From the NCBI RefSeq assembly GCF_036898095.1, contig NC_090725.1:209912070-209976069 (forward strand): a stretch of DNA of 64,000 nt, given 5' to 3'. Position 1 is the stretch's first letter, and the number at the start of each line of letters is the position of its first letter. Shown piece by piece: positions 53,442-63,296 of the stretch. The notes under the pieces were generated by a model, which searched no databases, had not been told where the DNA came from, and saw nothing but the letters and a program-made list of their open reading frames with translations. This DNA comes from Palaemon carinicauda. Its lineage: Eukaryota; Arthropoda; Malacostraca; Decapoda; Palaemonidae. The translations under genes and the position numbers were made by a program.

Positions 53442-55499
53442 ATGGAAGTCCTCCAGACACCAGTAGGGGCAAGACTGTCTCGTTTTTGGCAGTCTTGGAA
53501 AAGGAGAGGGGCGGACACCTGGTCCCTCTCAGTCGTCAAGGAAGGTTACAAGATCCCCTTTTTAAAGAAACCACCTCTCTCAAACTCTCCCCTAGCCTTA
53601 GTGGCTCAGTACACCGACGCGGGGAAACGAGAGGCTCTTCTGGACCTAGTCGACCAGATGTTGGTCAAGGGAGCAATAGAGCCAGTTCAAGACCTCGCCT
53701 CCCCAGGCTTTTACAATCGCCTGTTTCTGGTTCCCAAGAACTCGGGTGGATGGAGACCAGTCCTAGATGTCAGCTCTCTGAACGCCTTCGTGGAGAAAAC
53801 AAAGTTCTCCATGGAGACGACTCAGTCAGTGCTGGCTGTAGTTCGTCCAGGAGACTGGATGGTTTCTCTCGACCTGCAGGACGCTTATTTTCACGTCCCC
53901 ATTCATTCGTCTTCGAGGAGATATCTGAGGTTTGTGTTCCAGGGCAAGTGCTTCCAGTTCAGGGCACTTTGCTTCGGTCTCAGCACAGCTCCCCAAGTTT
54001 TCACCAGACTAATGGCGAATGTGGCAGGCTGGTTACACCAGGAGGGGATAAGGGTCTCCTTCTATCTAGACAACTGGCTGATCCGGTCACAGTCGAAAGA
54101 GAAATGTCTGAAGGACCTAATGAAAACTTATACGATCACTCAGGACCTGGGACTCATCGTCAACTGGGGGAAGTCTCAGACCGAGCCGAATCAGACTATT
54201 CTCTATTTGGGGATAGTTCTGAATTCAGTTCTTTTTCAGGCTTCTCCCTCCCAGGAGAGGCAGACCAGGTGCCTGGACAAAGTCAAAGACTTTTTGAGGA
54301 AGCAGGAATGCTCAGCGAAGGAGTGGATGAGTCTGCTGGGAACTCTATCCTCCCTTGAGCAGTTTGTCCCTTTGGGGAGACTGCACCTAAGGCCTCTGCA
54401 ACACTTCCTCGCAAAGGTTTGGAACAGAAAGATCCAGGAGGACGCTTTTTCTTTTCCCATTCCGACAGAGATCAAGGATCTTTTAATGTGGTGGCTGGAC
54501 CCAGCTCTGTTGGGAAAAGGGATCTCCTTGTTCAAGAAGAACCCCGACCTAGTGTTATTCTCAGACGCGTCCGAGTCAGGCTGGGGAGCAACACTAGGGA
54601 ACAAAGAGGTCTCAGGTATTTGGGAAGGGAGTCAGGTCAGTTGGCATATCAACAGGAAGGAATTGATGGCCATTTTGTTAGGGCTCAAGGCCTTCAAAAC
54701 CTCGGTGTCGAGAAAGACTGTGGAGATCAATTCCGACAACACCATAGCTCTCGCGTACATAAGGAAGCAAGGGGGAACTCACTCCCTCTCTCTGTTCTCA
54801 ACTGCGAGAGAGCTTCTCCTCTGGGCGAACGAGAACGAGACCCAGCTGTTGACAAGGTTTGTTCAAGGGCAGAGAAACATCAGGGCAGACATGCTCAGCA
54901 GGAGGGGACAGGTCCTTCCTACAGAGTGGACTCTCAACCCGCATGTCTGTCGGAGCCTCTGGAAGTTGTGGGGCAGACCAGTAATAGACCTTTTCGCCTC
55001 CGGTCTAAACAAGAGGATCCCCAACTACTGCTCCCTAGTCACGGACGAGGAAGCTGTTGCAGTGGACACCTTCTTGATGGATTGGACGGGGCTGGACATG
55101 TATGCTTTTCCCCCGTTCAAGATCATCAATCTGGTTGTCAGGAAGTTCGCTCTCCTCGATTCGGGACGAATGATCCTAGTGGCTCCATTCTGGCCTGCGA
55201 GGGAATGGTTCACCGAAGTGGTAGGGTTGCTGATGGACTTTCCAAGAAGACTCCCGGCAAGTCCAGATCTTCTCAGACAACCCCACTTCGAGAGATTTCA
55301 TCAAAACCCCCTCGCTCTCAATCTGACTGCCTTCAGACTGTCGAGAAGCTCGTTAGATCTCGAGGCTTTTCGGCACAAGCGGCGAAAGCTATTGCCAGGG
55401 CAAGGAGGATCTCTTCACAAAGAGTCTACCAGTCAAAGTGGGAGACCTTTAGAGCTTGGTGCAGGAGGCGCAAGGTTTCCTCGTCCTCTACCTCTCTAA
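53442..55499 (+). CDS. DIRS RT / RNase H / Dam-MT-like polyprotein (F), uninterrupted, YLDN
   Basis: The frame is open from 53412; I chose ATG 53442 because it lies one base after the gag stop (TGA-G-ATG) and is followed by EVLQTPVGARLSRFWQSW, matching D. RT: YNRLFLVPKNSGGWRPVLDV, LDLQDAYFHVPIHSSSRRY (motif A Asp present), FGLSTAPQVF (motif B), and YLDNWL at 54063-54080, where the second catalytic Asp is Asn. RNase H: FSDASESGWGA, RKELMAILLGL, NSDNTIALAYIRKQGG. The distal IDLFASGLNKR and AFPPF mark the DIRS methyltransferase-like region. The substitution should abolish polymerase activity; RNase H looks intact. Confidence 0.9.
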   Translation: MEVLQTPVGARLSRFWQSWKRRGADTWSLSVVKEGYKIPFLKKPPLSNSPLALVAQYTDAGKREALLDLVDQMLVKGAIEPVQDLASPGFYNRLFLVPKNSGGWRPVLDVSSLNAFVEKTKFSMETTQSVLAVVRPGDWMVSLDLQDAYFHVPIHSSSRRYLRFVFQGKCFQFRALCFGLSTAPQVFTRLMANVAGWLHQEGIRVSFYLDNWLIRSQSKEKCLKDLMKTYTITQDLGLIVNWGKSQTEPNQTILYLGIVLNSVLFQASPSQERQTRCLDKVKDFLRKQECSAKEWMSLLGTLSSLEQFVPLGRLHLRPLQHFLAKVWNRKIQEDAFSFPIPTEIKDLLMWWLDPALLGKGISLFKKNPDLVLFSDASESGWGATLGNKEVSGIWEGSQVSWHINRKELMAILLGLKAFKTSVSRKTVEINSDNTIALAYIRKQGGTHSLSLFSTARELLLWANENETQLLTRFVQGQRNIRADMLSRRGQVLPTEWTLNPHVCRSLWKLWGRPVIDLFASGLNKRIPNYCSLVTDEEAVAVDTFLMDWTGLDMYAFPPFKIINLVVRKFALLDSGRMILVAPFWPAREWFTEVVGLLMDFPRRLPASPDLLRQPHFERFHQNPLALNLTAFRLSRSSLDLEAFRHKRRKLLPGQGGSLHKESTSQSGRPLELGAGGARFPRPLPL

Positions 55500-56401
55500 G
55501 CCAGATTGCAGACTTTCTTTTGTACCTCAGGCAGGATGCTAAGCTGGCTGTATCTACCATTAAAGGTTACAGGAGCATGCTCTCAACCGTCTTTAGGCAT
55601 AGAGGCTTAGAGTTATCTCAGAATAAGGACTTGCAGGACCTCATTAGGTCTTTTGAGACAACGAAGCAGGTGCACTTAAGACCCCCTTCTTGGAACCTGG
55701 ATGTGGTGCTTATGTTTTTGTGCTCCAGGAAGTTTGAGCCTATCTCGCAAGCTTCTCTGCGAGATGTGACTAAGAAAACCCTCTTCCTTTTGTCTCTAGC
55801 GACTGCCAGGAGGATCAGCGAGGTCCAGGCAATCGAGAAGCGTGTAGGCTTCACCCTAAATGGAGCGGTTTGTTCCTTGAGGTTCGACTTTCTCGCCAAG
55901 AATGAGAACCCTTCGAAACCCTGGCCTAGGACTTTTGAAGTCCCTAACCTCACGAATCTAGTAGGTCAGGAACAGGAAAGCCTCCTCTGCCCGGTTAGGG
56001 CTCTCAAGGCTTATTTGGCCCACACTAAGAGCGTGAGGGGTGCTTCCAACTCCTTATGGTGTTCAGTGAAGGATCCTCAAAAACCCCTGTCAAAGAACGC
56101 TTTGTCCTTTTTCCTGAGGGAAACTATTAGGGAAGCCCACCTCTTTTGTGAGGAAGAAAACTTTGCCCTGTTAAAAGTACGGGCTCACGAAGTAAGGGCC
56201 ATTGCTGCTTCGCTGGCATACCGGAAAAATATGTCAGTTAAGCAGATCATGGACGCAACGTTCTGGAGGAGCAACTCTGTCTTCGCTTCTCATTACCTCA
56301 GAGAGGTAAGAGTGGACTATGACAAGTGTTATACCTTGGGCCCATACGTAGCTGTGGCTTCTGTATTAGGCAAAGGAGTTACTACCCCCACTCAACCTTA
56401 G
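54419..56401 (+). CDS. Tyrosine recombinase ORF (F), intact
   Basis: Recombinase from about 55320 to the TAG at 56401. Core-binding region QRVYQSKWETFRAWCRR and IADFLLYLRQD; catalytic domain with ATARRISEVQAI (Arg I), AHEVRAIAASLAY (H-x-x-R) and TFWRSNSVFASHYLREV (Trp, Tyr). The frame extends ~900 bp upstream in the -1 phase of RNase H without an obvious ATG start, so an RT-recombinase fusion by frameshifting, or a spliced mRNA, is likely. No lesion seen. Confidence 0.88.
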   Translation: MEQKDPGGRFFFSHSDRDQGSFNVVAGPSSVGKRDLLVQEEPRPSVILRRVRVRLGSNTREQRGLRYLGRESGQLAYQQEGIDGHFVRAQGLQNLGVEKDCGDQFRQHHSSRVHKEARGNSLPLSVLNCERASPLGERERDPAVDKVCSRAEKHQGRHAQQEGTGPSYRVDSQPACLSEPLEVVGQTSNRPFRLRSKQEDPQLLLPSHGRGSCCSGHLLDGLDGAGHVCFSPVQDHQSGCQEVRSPRFGTNDPSGSILACEGMVHRSGRVADGLSKKTPGKSRSSQTTPLREISSKPPRSQSDCLQTVEKLVRSRGFSAQAAKAIARARRISSQRVYQSKWETFRAWCRRRKVSSSSTSLSQIADFLLYLRQDAKLAVSTIKGYRSMLSTVFRHRGLELSQNKDLQDLIRSFETTKQVHLRPPSWNLDVVLMFLCSRKFEPISQASLRDVTKKTLFLLSLATARRISEVQAIEKRVGFTLNGAVCSLRFDFLAKNENPSKPWPRTFEVPNLTNLVGQEQESLLCPVRALKAYLAHTKSVRGASNSLWCSVKDPQKPLSKNALSFFLRETIREAHLFCEEENFALLKVRAHEVRAIAASLAYRKNMSVKQIMDATFWRSNSVFASHYLREVRVDYDKCYTLGPYVAVASVLGKGVTTPTQP

Positions 56402-56803
56402 TTTATGTACTTGTATATGGGTTTGTGTTTTTTATGGTTGTCTGAGGTCCTCGTCCTGTGGTACGGTTCCCTCAGTCCAGATAGATAGTTTATATCTATT
56501 TCTGCAAGGTTAGATAGTTAGCTTTAGTAAGGTTGCAGGTTTATTATATCGGAAGGTAGTTTTCTGAAGTCTAGTCAAGTTGTTGGTCCTACCCCTTTGA
56601 CAGACTCGATTGAGTTGTTTGCAGCGTAGCAGGTCTACTCCTGGCTGAACACTCCTAAGGGAAAGCGACTCTAGAGGCAGTTACCTTTGAAGTCAGCTAC
56701 CTTAGCAGGTAAGGAATCAAGGTGTTTGTTCTCCTACAACTCTTTTGTTGTTTCCCCAACTATGTTTTTCTGTCTGTTTCCCTCCTCCAAATGTGTGAAT
56801 CAG

Positions 56804-56835
<32 letters not shown>
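56402..56835 (+). other. 3' untranslated region of F
   Basis: Non-coding, ending in a (TA)n run at 56804-56838 just before the inverted left tip. No gene was seen. Confidence 0.6.
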
Positions 56836-56839
<4 letters not shown>

Positions 56840-57161
56840 CTGCCAGGTAAGTTCTATTCATAAAAATTGAGTTTTTATGATAAAACAAAGTTTTATGAAT
56901 ACTTACCTGGCAGTAATATATATATTTTAAAGCCCACCCACCTCCCCTCAGGAGACAGGTCGGGCAAAGATAATCTGAGGAACAGAAAACGGGAATGATT
57001 CCAAGTACCACCCTGTAAGGGTTGTTAACCATCTAACCACACAACCACCACAAGGCGGTTGCCGCGATTTTCGATTAAATTCTGCCGCAGTCGGAGACTC
57101 AGCTATACATATATAACTGCCAGGTAAGTATTCATAAAACTTTGTTTTATCATAAAAACTC
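56836..57161 (+). repeat. Internal complementary region and right terminal repeat of F
   Basis: Inverted left tip 56836-56868, S 56869-56890 (GAGTTTTTATGATAAAACAA...), right repeat 56891-57139 whose distal part is the inverted 50650-50812, and S complement 57140-57161 (perfect). The right repeat itself begins with a direct left-tip-like ACTTACCTGGCAG at ~56901 and ends with its complement. Confidence 0.85.
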
Positions 57162-57534
57162 CATTTTAAAATATTTAACTTAGCCGGTGAATATATAGCT
57201 GCAACTCTGTTGCTCGACAGACAAAAAACTGTACAAAAAAACTCGCCAGCGATCGCTATACAGGTTGCGGGTGTGCCCATCAGCGCCAGCTGTCGGCCAG
57301 ATACCAAGCTCCATGTAAACAAAGACTCAATTTTCTCTCTGTCAACGTGTCGACAAGACGTACTTTACTCGCTGTTGAAACCTGGAGTTTTTCCCATCAT
57401 CTTTGGTGAAGTACTATATTCTGGTTTGAGCTTTCGCAGTGCAGGTGTTTTTTCTTCATCTTAAATCTTGAACTCGTTTTGGATAGATTTAATTTTTGGT
57501 GACAAAGAGAGCATGGACTTTCTTTGACTCTTAA

Positions 57535-60500
57535 ATGGCCGACCCTTCCCTTAGACGGAAGTGTGTTTAGGCTTTTAGTAATTATCTTATCACTTTATTA
57601 ATTAATTATAGATTTTCCTCTATATATTTTATATCTCTCCGCCTTTATTAGGCCTCTTCGATTAACTTTCCATTTATAATAAACATAAAAAATAAATTTT
57701 AATGTTTTGTTTATATGCGACCTTTCCTGAGAGTAGGCGGTCCTATCTTGGAAACCGAAGTTAAACAACGTTGAGCCCTTTGCAATCGTAAATAGCTTTT
57801 AAAGAGCTAATGATTTAAAACCTTTTAAATGAATATTTTTAATAAATATTTTATGAAAGAATTTCTTTGAATAGTCTTCGTACTATTTTCAAAGATGAAC
57901 TAACGTTTAGTTTATTTATACTACGCAGTTTGCGCTCTATCGTTACGATAGAGAGAGAGAGTATCACGGTTTCACTTTGCAGAAAGAGTAAATCGATTCT
58001 GACGTTTTGTTCATTCTTCTTTCAAAGCTTAAATGTTTTAAATTCTATTTTAAAGGAACTTTTTAATTGAAAAACCTTTCAGTTTTTTTTCCTTTGGTCA
58101 AATAACATGTTTTTTTGACGAAATGTAATTGGGCTCTTCTCTTAGGTGCGAAATCGAGAGAGAAAGAGAGAGAGAGATAGAGACGGAGGGAGAGAGAGGA
58201 GAGAAAACGTTCCGTTCAAGCGGGTAACGTTGTTCTCGAGTTGCTCTCGTCCCTAGTCTCGGTACGGGGAGAAAGGATAAAACGTTTTCAGTTTTTTATT
58301 CTCGTCCCCAGGCTATGTGCGGTTAGAGATTGAAAACGTAGTTTTGAATGAACTAGTGTTTAGTCTCTTCCCCAGCCACTGAATTTTTTATCTTAAAATA
58401 TGTTTTCTGTTTTTTGCTGGTATTAATGAGCTTGCATTATACGACTGATTTCGCAATTACTACCTTTTGATGAGGGTAGAATTGCGTGCTTCAGGTAGAA
58501 ATCAGTAAAAGTTTCGATTTCAGTGAAATAAGTGCAAAACAGAAAATCGAAGTGATAAAGTGATATTGCGCTAAGTGTTACAGTGTTGCGTCCGAGGGTT
58601 CGTCTGTTCGTGCCTGTCGTTCACCTAGTCCGGGACCTCTTGCAAGCTCCCAAGCCCAGGGGAGAAGTAATGTCGAACGACTTATGGGTTCGAGAGGCCT
58701 TGATCAACGAACAGACGTTTCCCTCTATGGTATCGGGTGTATCTTACCAAGATCTCCCCTACCATAAGGCGAGAGAGACGTTTTTTCTCCTCGTCATCCG
58801 AAGGCTTTTCGCATAAGAAACCTGTAATAAGGTTTCGAAGCCCTTAAGCGAAAGTCAGTCCTTTCAGGACAGGTCCAGCGTCCTGCTTGCAGCCATTAGG
58901 ACAGCTCTGACCCTATGCAGTCTCGGAAAACTGCTCGCCGCCTAACAAAAGCGTAACACCGACTCCGAGAGTCTTTTTTGTTGGCAAAGTGTTGCGGTCA
59001 CAGACGTTACCCTCGTCTCTTACCACAACCATTTCCGTTGATCCTTAATGGGTTGTACGGCAAGACATGCAGAATATGCTTGCCTCCCTTATGGAAGACT
59101 ATTCTGCCGATTAGTCCGTTGAGTCTAGCCGTTTATCTCATCGATATCCTGGCTTTCAGCCAACCTAACGTTCCTTTGTGCTTCCTGTTGACGTTGGCGT
59201 AGCTAAGTCACGTCAGTCAGGTTGTTTAGAACCACACTCGATGCGGTCTCGTGTGGATTTTCAGCCACATTTGGACGTTAGGCCACTTGCTGATGCTCCT
59301 GTTGACGTTCAGGACGTTCGCTAACAATCGGAGTTGACTTGTTTTGACGCTGTGCGTCAACCTCCGCATTCTAGAGTTGTTTTGACTGCTCAGTCTAGGC
59401 AGTCAAAGCAGTCTCGAGTGGACGCTGTGCGTCCTCACGCACCTGTTGTTGTTGACAGTTCAGTTGTTGACAGTTCACAGACTGTCAAGCAGTTACATGA
59501 CGTTGCGTCCTGGTCCGCTACTAATGCACCAGTGAGTGTGGACTCTGCTTGTAAAGCATTGCCACCACGGTAGGTCTCTCCCTTGCTTGAGACTCAGCTT
59601 TTATCGGACAAGGTTCCTGTAGATGAGGAAGTTGCTGTTCCCCCTCCTACTGATATTCCCTTGAGGACTCTGTCAGACGGAGAGGAGCCTAAAGCTGCTT
59701 AGCCCTCTATGGACTTTAATTAAATCATGATGATTTTTTTAAGGATCTTTGTCCGGATCTTTTTGTAACTGCTGCTCCTCGTTCGCCTAGACGTCAGAGC
59801 TTACACTAGGCCTAACTACTTCGAAGCCGTTGTTTATAAGCTAGTGCTCTCTCGCTCTCCTAGAGAGCTTTACGTTTGCTAGGCGACTGGTTTATCACCA
59901 GGAGGAGTTTGGGGGATACAGCCTTTGCTTTCCCTTCTTTTAAACTGGCTTATAGAGCGAGAGTCTGATGTGACACGAGAGAAGTTCTCGGCTTGGGAGT
60001 TCATGCCTCTGCCCAGATAGACTTCTCAAATCTCGTAGACTCTCCCTGGCGCCTGGCCAGGAGACGCTCCAAGTTTTTTACAGGTCAACTTCACAGCTGT
60101 TTTCGAGCCTTTGAAGTTTTGCTGTACAATTATGTCATGCATAAACAAGGCTTTCAGGGATGGAAAGCGGTACCGCCTCAGTCGCTAACCCTGTCTGTTG
60201 CCGCACCTGCTCCCGTAGACCCTAAATGGGCTTTGCTGCAAGACATGCAGTCCAAGCTTGCGTCCTTGATAGAGGACTTTAATGCGGAGAAGGTTGCTGC
60301 CGAACCTTCTGGCCAACAACCTTCCAACCGGTCGGTTGTGCGTCCTGTTGACGCTGAGGTAACCTTCTCGCGTCTACCAGTTGAGGTGGTTCCTCCACCG
60401 ATGCGACCCAGTGTGGGTTTCCAGCCGCACGTTGACGTTAAGCGACGCTCGGAGGTGGTTGTTGACGTTCAGGACGTTCAACAACCAGCAGAGGTGACTT

Positions 60501-60799
60501 GTTGTGACGCGGTGCGTCAACCTCAGCAACCTGGTATGGTGTTGACTGCACAACCCAGACGGTCTAGACAGTCTCGGGTGGACGCTGTGCTTCCTCGCGC
60601 ACCCATGGCTGTTGACAGTTCACAGACTGTGCAGGAGTTCCATGACGTTGCGTCCGGCTCCGTCACGCATGCACCAGTGCGACCGGACTCAGCGAGCCAG
60701 ATGTTGCCCACTCCGTTGCCGTTTCCTCATCAGTTTTCGGATGAGGAACTATCTGATGAGGACGTTGCTGAACAACAAGACGATCAGCCCCCAGAATAG
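57535..60799 (+). pseudogene. Rearranged gag of G
   Basis: ATG 57535 (MADPSLRRKCV, stop) as in E; unrelated ~1 kb to about 58550; then gag middle from 58583 (VRLFVPVV frame shadow of EGSSVRACR), strongly decayed between 58740 and 59300. A second homologous block with the MSCMDKA-like end follows near 60130, and then a re-started gag middle (PAPVDPKWALLQDMQSK) is open until the TAG at 60799. It is missing the rest of gag and RT exactly where E is (after DDQPPE). Confidence 0.72.
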
Positions 60800-62933
60800 A
60801 TCAAGCCCTGCTATCCATCCAGAAGATGCTGAAGAAGGAACGCTGCTCAGTCAGGCTGTGGATGAGTCTGGTGGGGACGCTGTCATCCCTGGAACAGTTT
60901 GTATCACTAGGAAGACTACACCTCCGTCCTCTTCAATACCATCTGGCTTTTCACTGGAAAAAGGACAAGACGCTAGAAGCGGTCTCGATCCCGATTTCCG
61001 GAAAGATAAAGTCTTGTCTGACTTGGTGGAAGGACAATATCAACCTAAGAGAGGGTCTTCCCCTGGCTGTTCAGACTCCCCACCACGTTCTCTTCTCGGA
61101 CGCATCGGACTTGGGCTAGGGCGCGACACTGGACGGTCGGGAATGCTCAGGTCTGTGGAACTCGAGTCAGAGGAGCATGCATATCAACTGCAAGGAGCTG
61201 TTGGCAGTTCATCTGGCCTTGAAAAGCTTCGAGTATCTCCTTCGAGGCAAAGTGGTGGAAGTAAACTCGGACAACACCACGGCCTTGGCGTACATCTCCA
61301 AACAAGGAGGTACCCACTCACTGACGTTGTACGAGATCGCAAGGGACCTGCTCATCTGGTCAAAAGGTCAAGACATCTCCCTAGTAACGAGGTTCATCCA
61401 AGGCAACTTGAATGTCATAGCAGATTGTCTCAGTCGGAAAGGGCAAGTAATTCCAACAGAATGGACCCTCCACAAGGATGTGTGCAAGAGACTTTGGGCC
61501 ACTTGGGGCCAACCAACCTTAGATCTCTTTGCAACCTCACTGACCAAGAGGCTTCCAATCTATTGCTCCCCAGTCCCGGACCCAGCAGCAATACATATAG
61601 ATGCCTTCCTCCTAGATTGGTCACATCTGGATCTCTACGCATTCCCACCGTTCAAGATTGTCAACAAGGTACTGCAGAAGTTCGCCTCTCACGAAGGGAC
61701 AAGGTTGACGTTAGTTGCTCCCCTCTGGCCCGCGAGAGAATGGTTCACCGAGGTACTTCGATGGCTAGTAGACGTTCCCAGAAGTCTTCCTCTAAGGGTG
61801 GACCTTCTACGTCAGCCTCACGTAAAGAAGGTACACCAAAGCCTCCTCGCTCTTCGTCTGACTGCCTTCAGACTATTGAAAGACTCTCGAGAGCTAGAGG
61901 CTTTTCGAAGGAGGCAGCCAGTGCGATTGCTAGAGCAAGGAGAGCGTCCACCATTAGAGTCTACCAGTCGAAGTGGGAAGTCTTCCGAGACTGGTGCAAG
62001 TCAGTTTCTGTATCCTCGACCAGTACCTCTGTAGCTCAAATAGCTGATTTTCTCTTATACCTGAGAAAAGGACGATCCCTTTCAGCTCCCACTATCAAGG
62101 GCTACAGAAGCATGTTGGCATCAGTCTTCCGGCATAGAGGCTTAGATCTTTCCAACAGTAAAGATCTTCAAGACCTCCTTAAGTCTTTTGAGACCACCAA
62201 GGAGCGTCGTTTGGCTACCCCTGGATGGAATTTAGACGTGGTGCTAAGATTCCTCATGTCAGACAGGTTTGAGCCGTTACAATCAGCCTTCCTGAAAGAT
62301 CTCACTCTAAAGACTGTTTTCCTGGTATGCTTAGCCTCGGCTAAAAGAGTCAGTGAGATTCATGCCTTCAGCAAGAACATCGGATTTTCGTCAGAAAAAG
62401 CCACCTGTTCGCTGCAACTTGGTTTTCTAGCCAAAAATGAGCTGCCTTCTCGGCCTTGGCCTAAATCTTTCGATATTCCCAGCTTATCGGAGATCGTAGG
62501 CAATGAACTAGAAAGAGTCTTATGCCCTGTTAGAGCTCTTAAGTTCTATTTAAAGCGTACCAAACCTTTACGAGGCCAATCTGAAGCTTTATGGTGTTCA
62601 GTTAAGAAACCATCTTTGCCTATGTCAAATAATGCTTTATCATACTTTATCAGATTGTTAATACGAGAAGCTCATTCACATCTGAGTGAGGAAGACCAAG
62701 CTTTGCTTAAGGTGAAGACGCACGAAGTTAGAGCTGTAGCAACTTCCGTGGCCTTTAAGCAAAATAGATCTCTGCGAAGTATAATGGACGCAACCTATTG
62801 GAGAAGCAAGTCAGTGTTCGCGTCTTTTTATCTAAAGGATGTCCAGTCTCTTTACGAGAACTGCTACACACTGGGACCATTCGTAGCAGCGAGTGCAGTA
62901 GTGGGTGAGGGCTCAACCACTACAATTCCCTAA
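60612..62933 (+). CDS. Tyrosine recombinase ORF (G), intact, longest open frame
   Basis: 773 codons, the longest recombinase frame in the window; the conserved recombinase is from about 61850 to the TAA at 62933. Motifs: IRVYQSKWEVFRDWCKS, ASAKRVSEIHAF (Arg I), THEVRAVATSVAF (H-x-x-R), TYWRSKSVFASFYLKD (Tyr). The first ~400 codons lie in the -1 phase of RNase H and, at the very start, in gag-derived sequence, so they may be open by chance or constraint rather than as protein. Because the RT core is missing, G keeps a potentially functional recombinase in an element that cannot copy itself. Confidence 0.82.
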   Translation: MTVHRLCRSSMTLRPAPSRMHQCDRTQRARCCPLRCRFLISFRMRNYLMRTLLNNKTISPQNRSSPAIHPEDAEEGTLLSQAVDESGGDAVIPGTVCITRKTTPPSSSIPSGFSLEKGQDARSGLDPDFRKDKVLSDLVEGQYQPKRGSSPGCSDSPPRSLLGRIGLGLGRDTGRSGMLRSVELESEEHAYQLQGAVGSSSGLEKLRVSPSRQSGGSKLGQHHGLGVHLQTRRYPLTDVVRDRKGPAHLVKRSRHLPSNEVHPRQLECHSRLSQSERASNSNRMDPPQGCVQETLGHLGPTNLRSLCNLTDQEASNLLLPSPGPSSNTYRCLPPRLVTSGSLRIPTVQDCQQGTAEVRLSRRDKVDVSCSPLARERMVHRGTSMASRRSQKSSSKGGPSTSASRKEGTPKPPRSSSDCLQTIERLSRARGFSKEAASAIARARRASTIRVYQSKWEVFRDWCKSVSVSSTSTSVAQIADFLLYLRKGRSLSAPTIKGYRSMLASVFRHRGLDLSNSKDLQDLLKSFETTKERRLATPGWNLDVVLRFLMSDRFEPLQSAFLKDLTLKTVFLVCLASAKRVSEIHAFSKNIGFSSEKATCSLQLGFLAKNELPSRPWPKSFDIPSLSEIVGNELERVLCPVRALKFYLKRTKPLRGQSEALWCSVKKPSLPMSNNALSYFIRLLIREAHSHLSEEDQALLKVKTHEVRAVATSVAFKQNRSLRSIMDATYWRSKSVFASFYLKDVQSLYENCYTLGPFVAASAVVGEGSTTTIP
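60812..62034 (+). pseudogene. RT thumb / RNase H remnant (G)
   Basis: Starts at the same joint as E (segment MLKKERCSVRLWMSLVGTLS at 60826). RNase H: FSDASDLG is followed by a TAG at about 61117-61119, where D has a Trp codon; the frame is open again from 61177 with CKELLAVHLAL, NSDNTTALAYISKQGG, LDLFATSLTKR and AFPPF to 62034. No polymerase core. Confidence 0.82.
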
Positions 62934-63296
62934 TTCCATATCCTTTTAATCTGTCTCTTGAAATGTTTTTAATGTTGTTTTTATGGGTTGTCCGGAAGGC
63001 TAAGAAGCCTTTCGCATCCTGGTTGATTTGGCGGGTGGTCAAAGTCATTTCTTGAGAGCGCCCAGATTAGGGGTTTGATGAGGTCCTGTTGTATGGGTTG
63101 CAGCCCTTGATACTTCAGCTCCTAGGGGTCTATCAGCATCCTAAGAGGATCGCGAGGCTCCGTAAGGAAGACCTACTTATAAGGCAGAGTAATCGTACAA
63201 GTCGACTTCCTTACCAGGTACCTATTTATTTTGTTTTTGTTATTTTGATAACTTCTAAAATGAAATAAAAACTCTTAGCTCATAAAATGTAAACAT

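Larger units (their letters stand above)
50635..57161 (+). mobile_element. DIRS retrotransposon F (family gamma), nearly complete
   Basis: About 6.5 kb with both termini: left tip at 50635 (TTTTTATGAATAG, ACTTACCTGGCAG), gag, RT/RNase H, recombinase, inverted left tip, S (56869-56890), right repeat, S complement (57140-57161). Only two lesions were found: a frameshift in gag near 52797 and YLDN for YLDD in RT. Right repeat and left end match over ~160 bp with few differences, suggesting a relatively recent insertion. Confidence 0.9.
57163..63296 (+). mobile_element. DIRS element G (family beta, same deletion lineage as E), 3' truncated
   Basis: Left tip at 57163 (AAAATATTTAACTTAGCCGG) one base after the F right end; leader, rearranged gag, RT-less thumb/RNase H, and an intact recombinase follow. 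It shares with E the ~1 kb replacement in gag, the gag partial duplication and the loss of the RT core. The 3' UTR stops at about 63296, where delta element K begins; the inverted left tip and right repeat are absent. Confidence 0.85.

Noticed and set aside
55290..56401. Phage-type integrase or Crypton transposase on its own
   Set aside because: The recombinase is always preceded by an overlapping RT/RNase H, so it belongs to DIRS elements.
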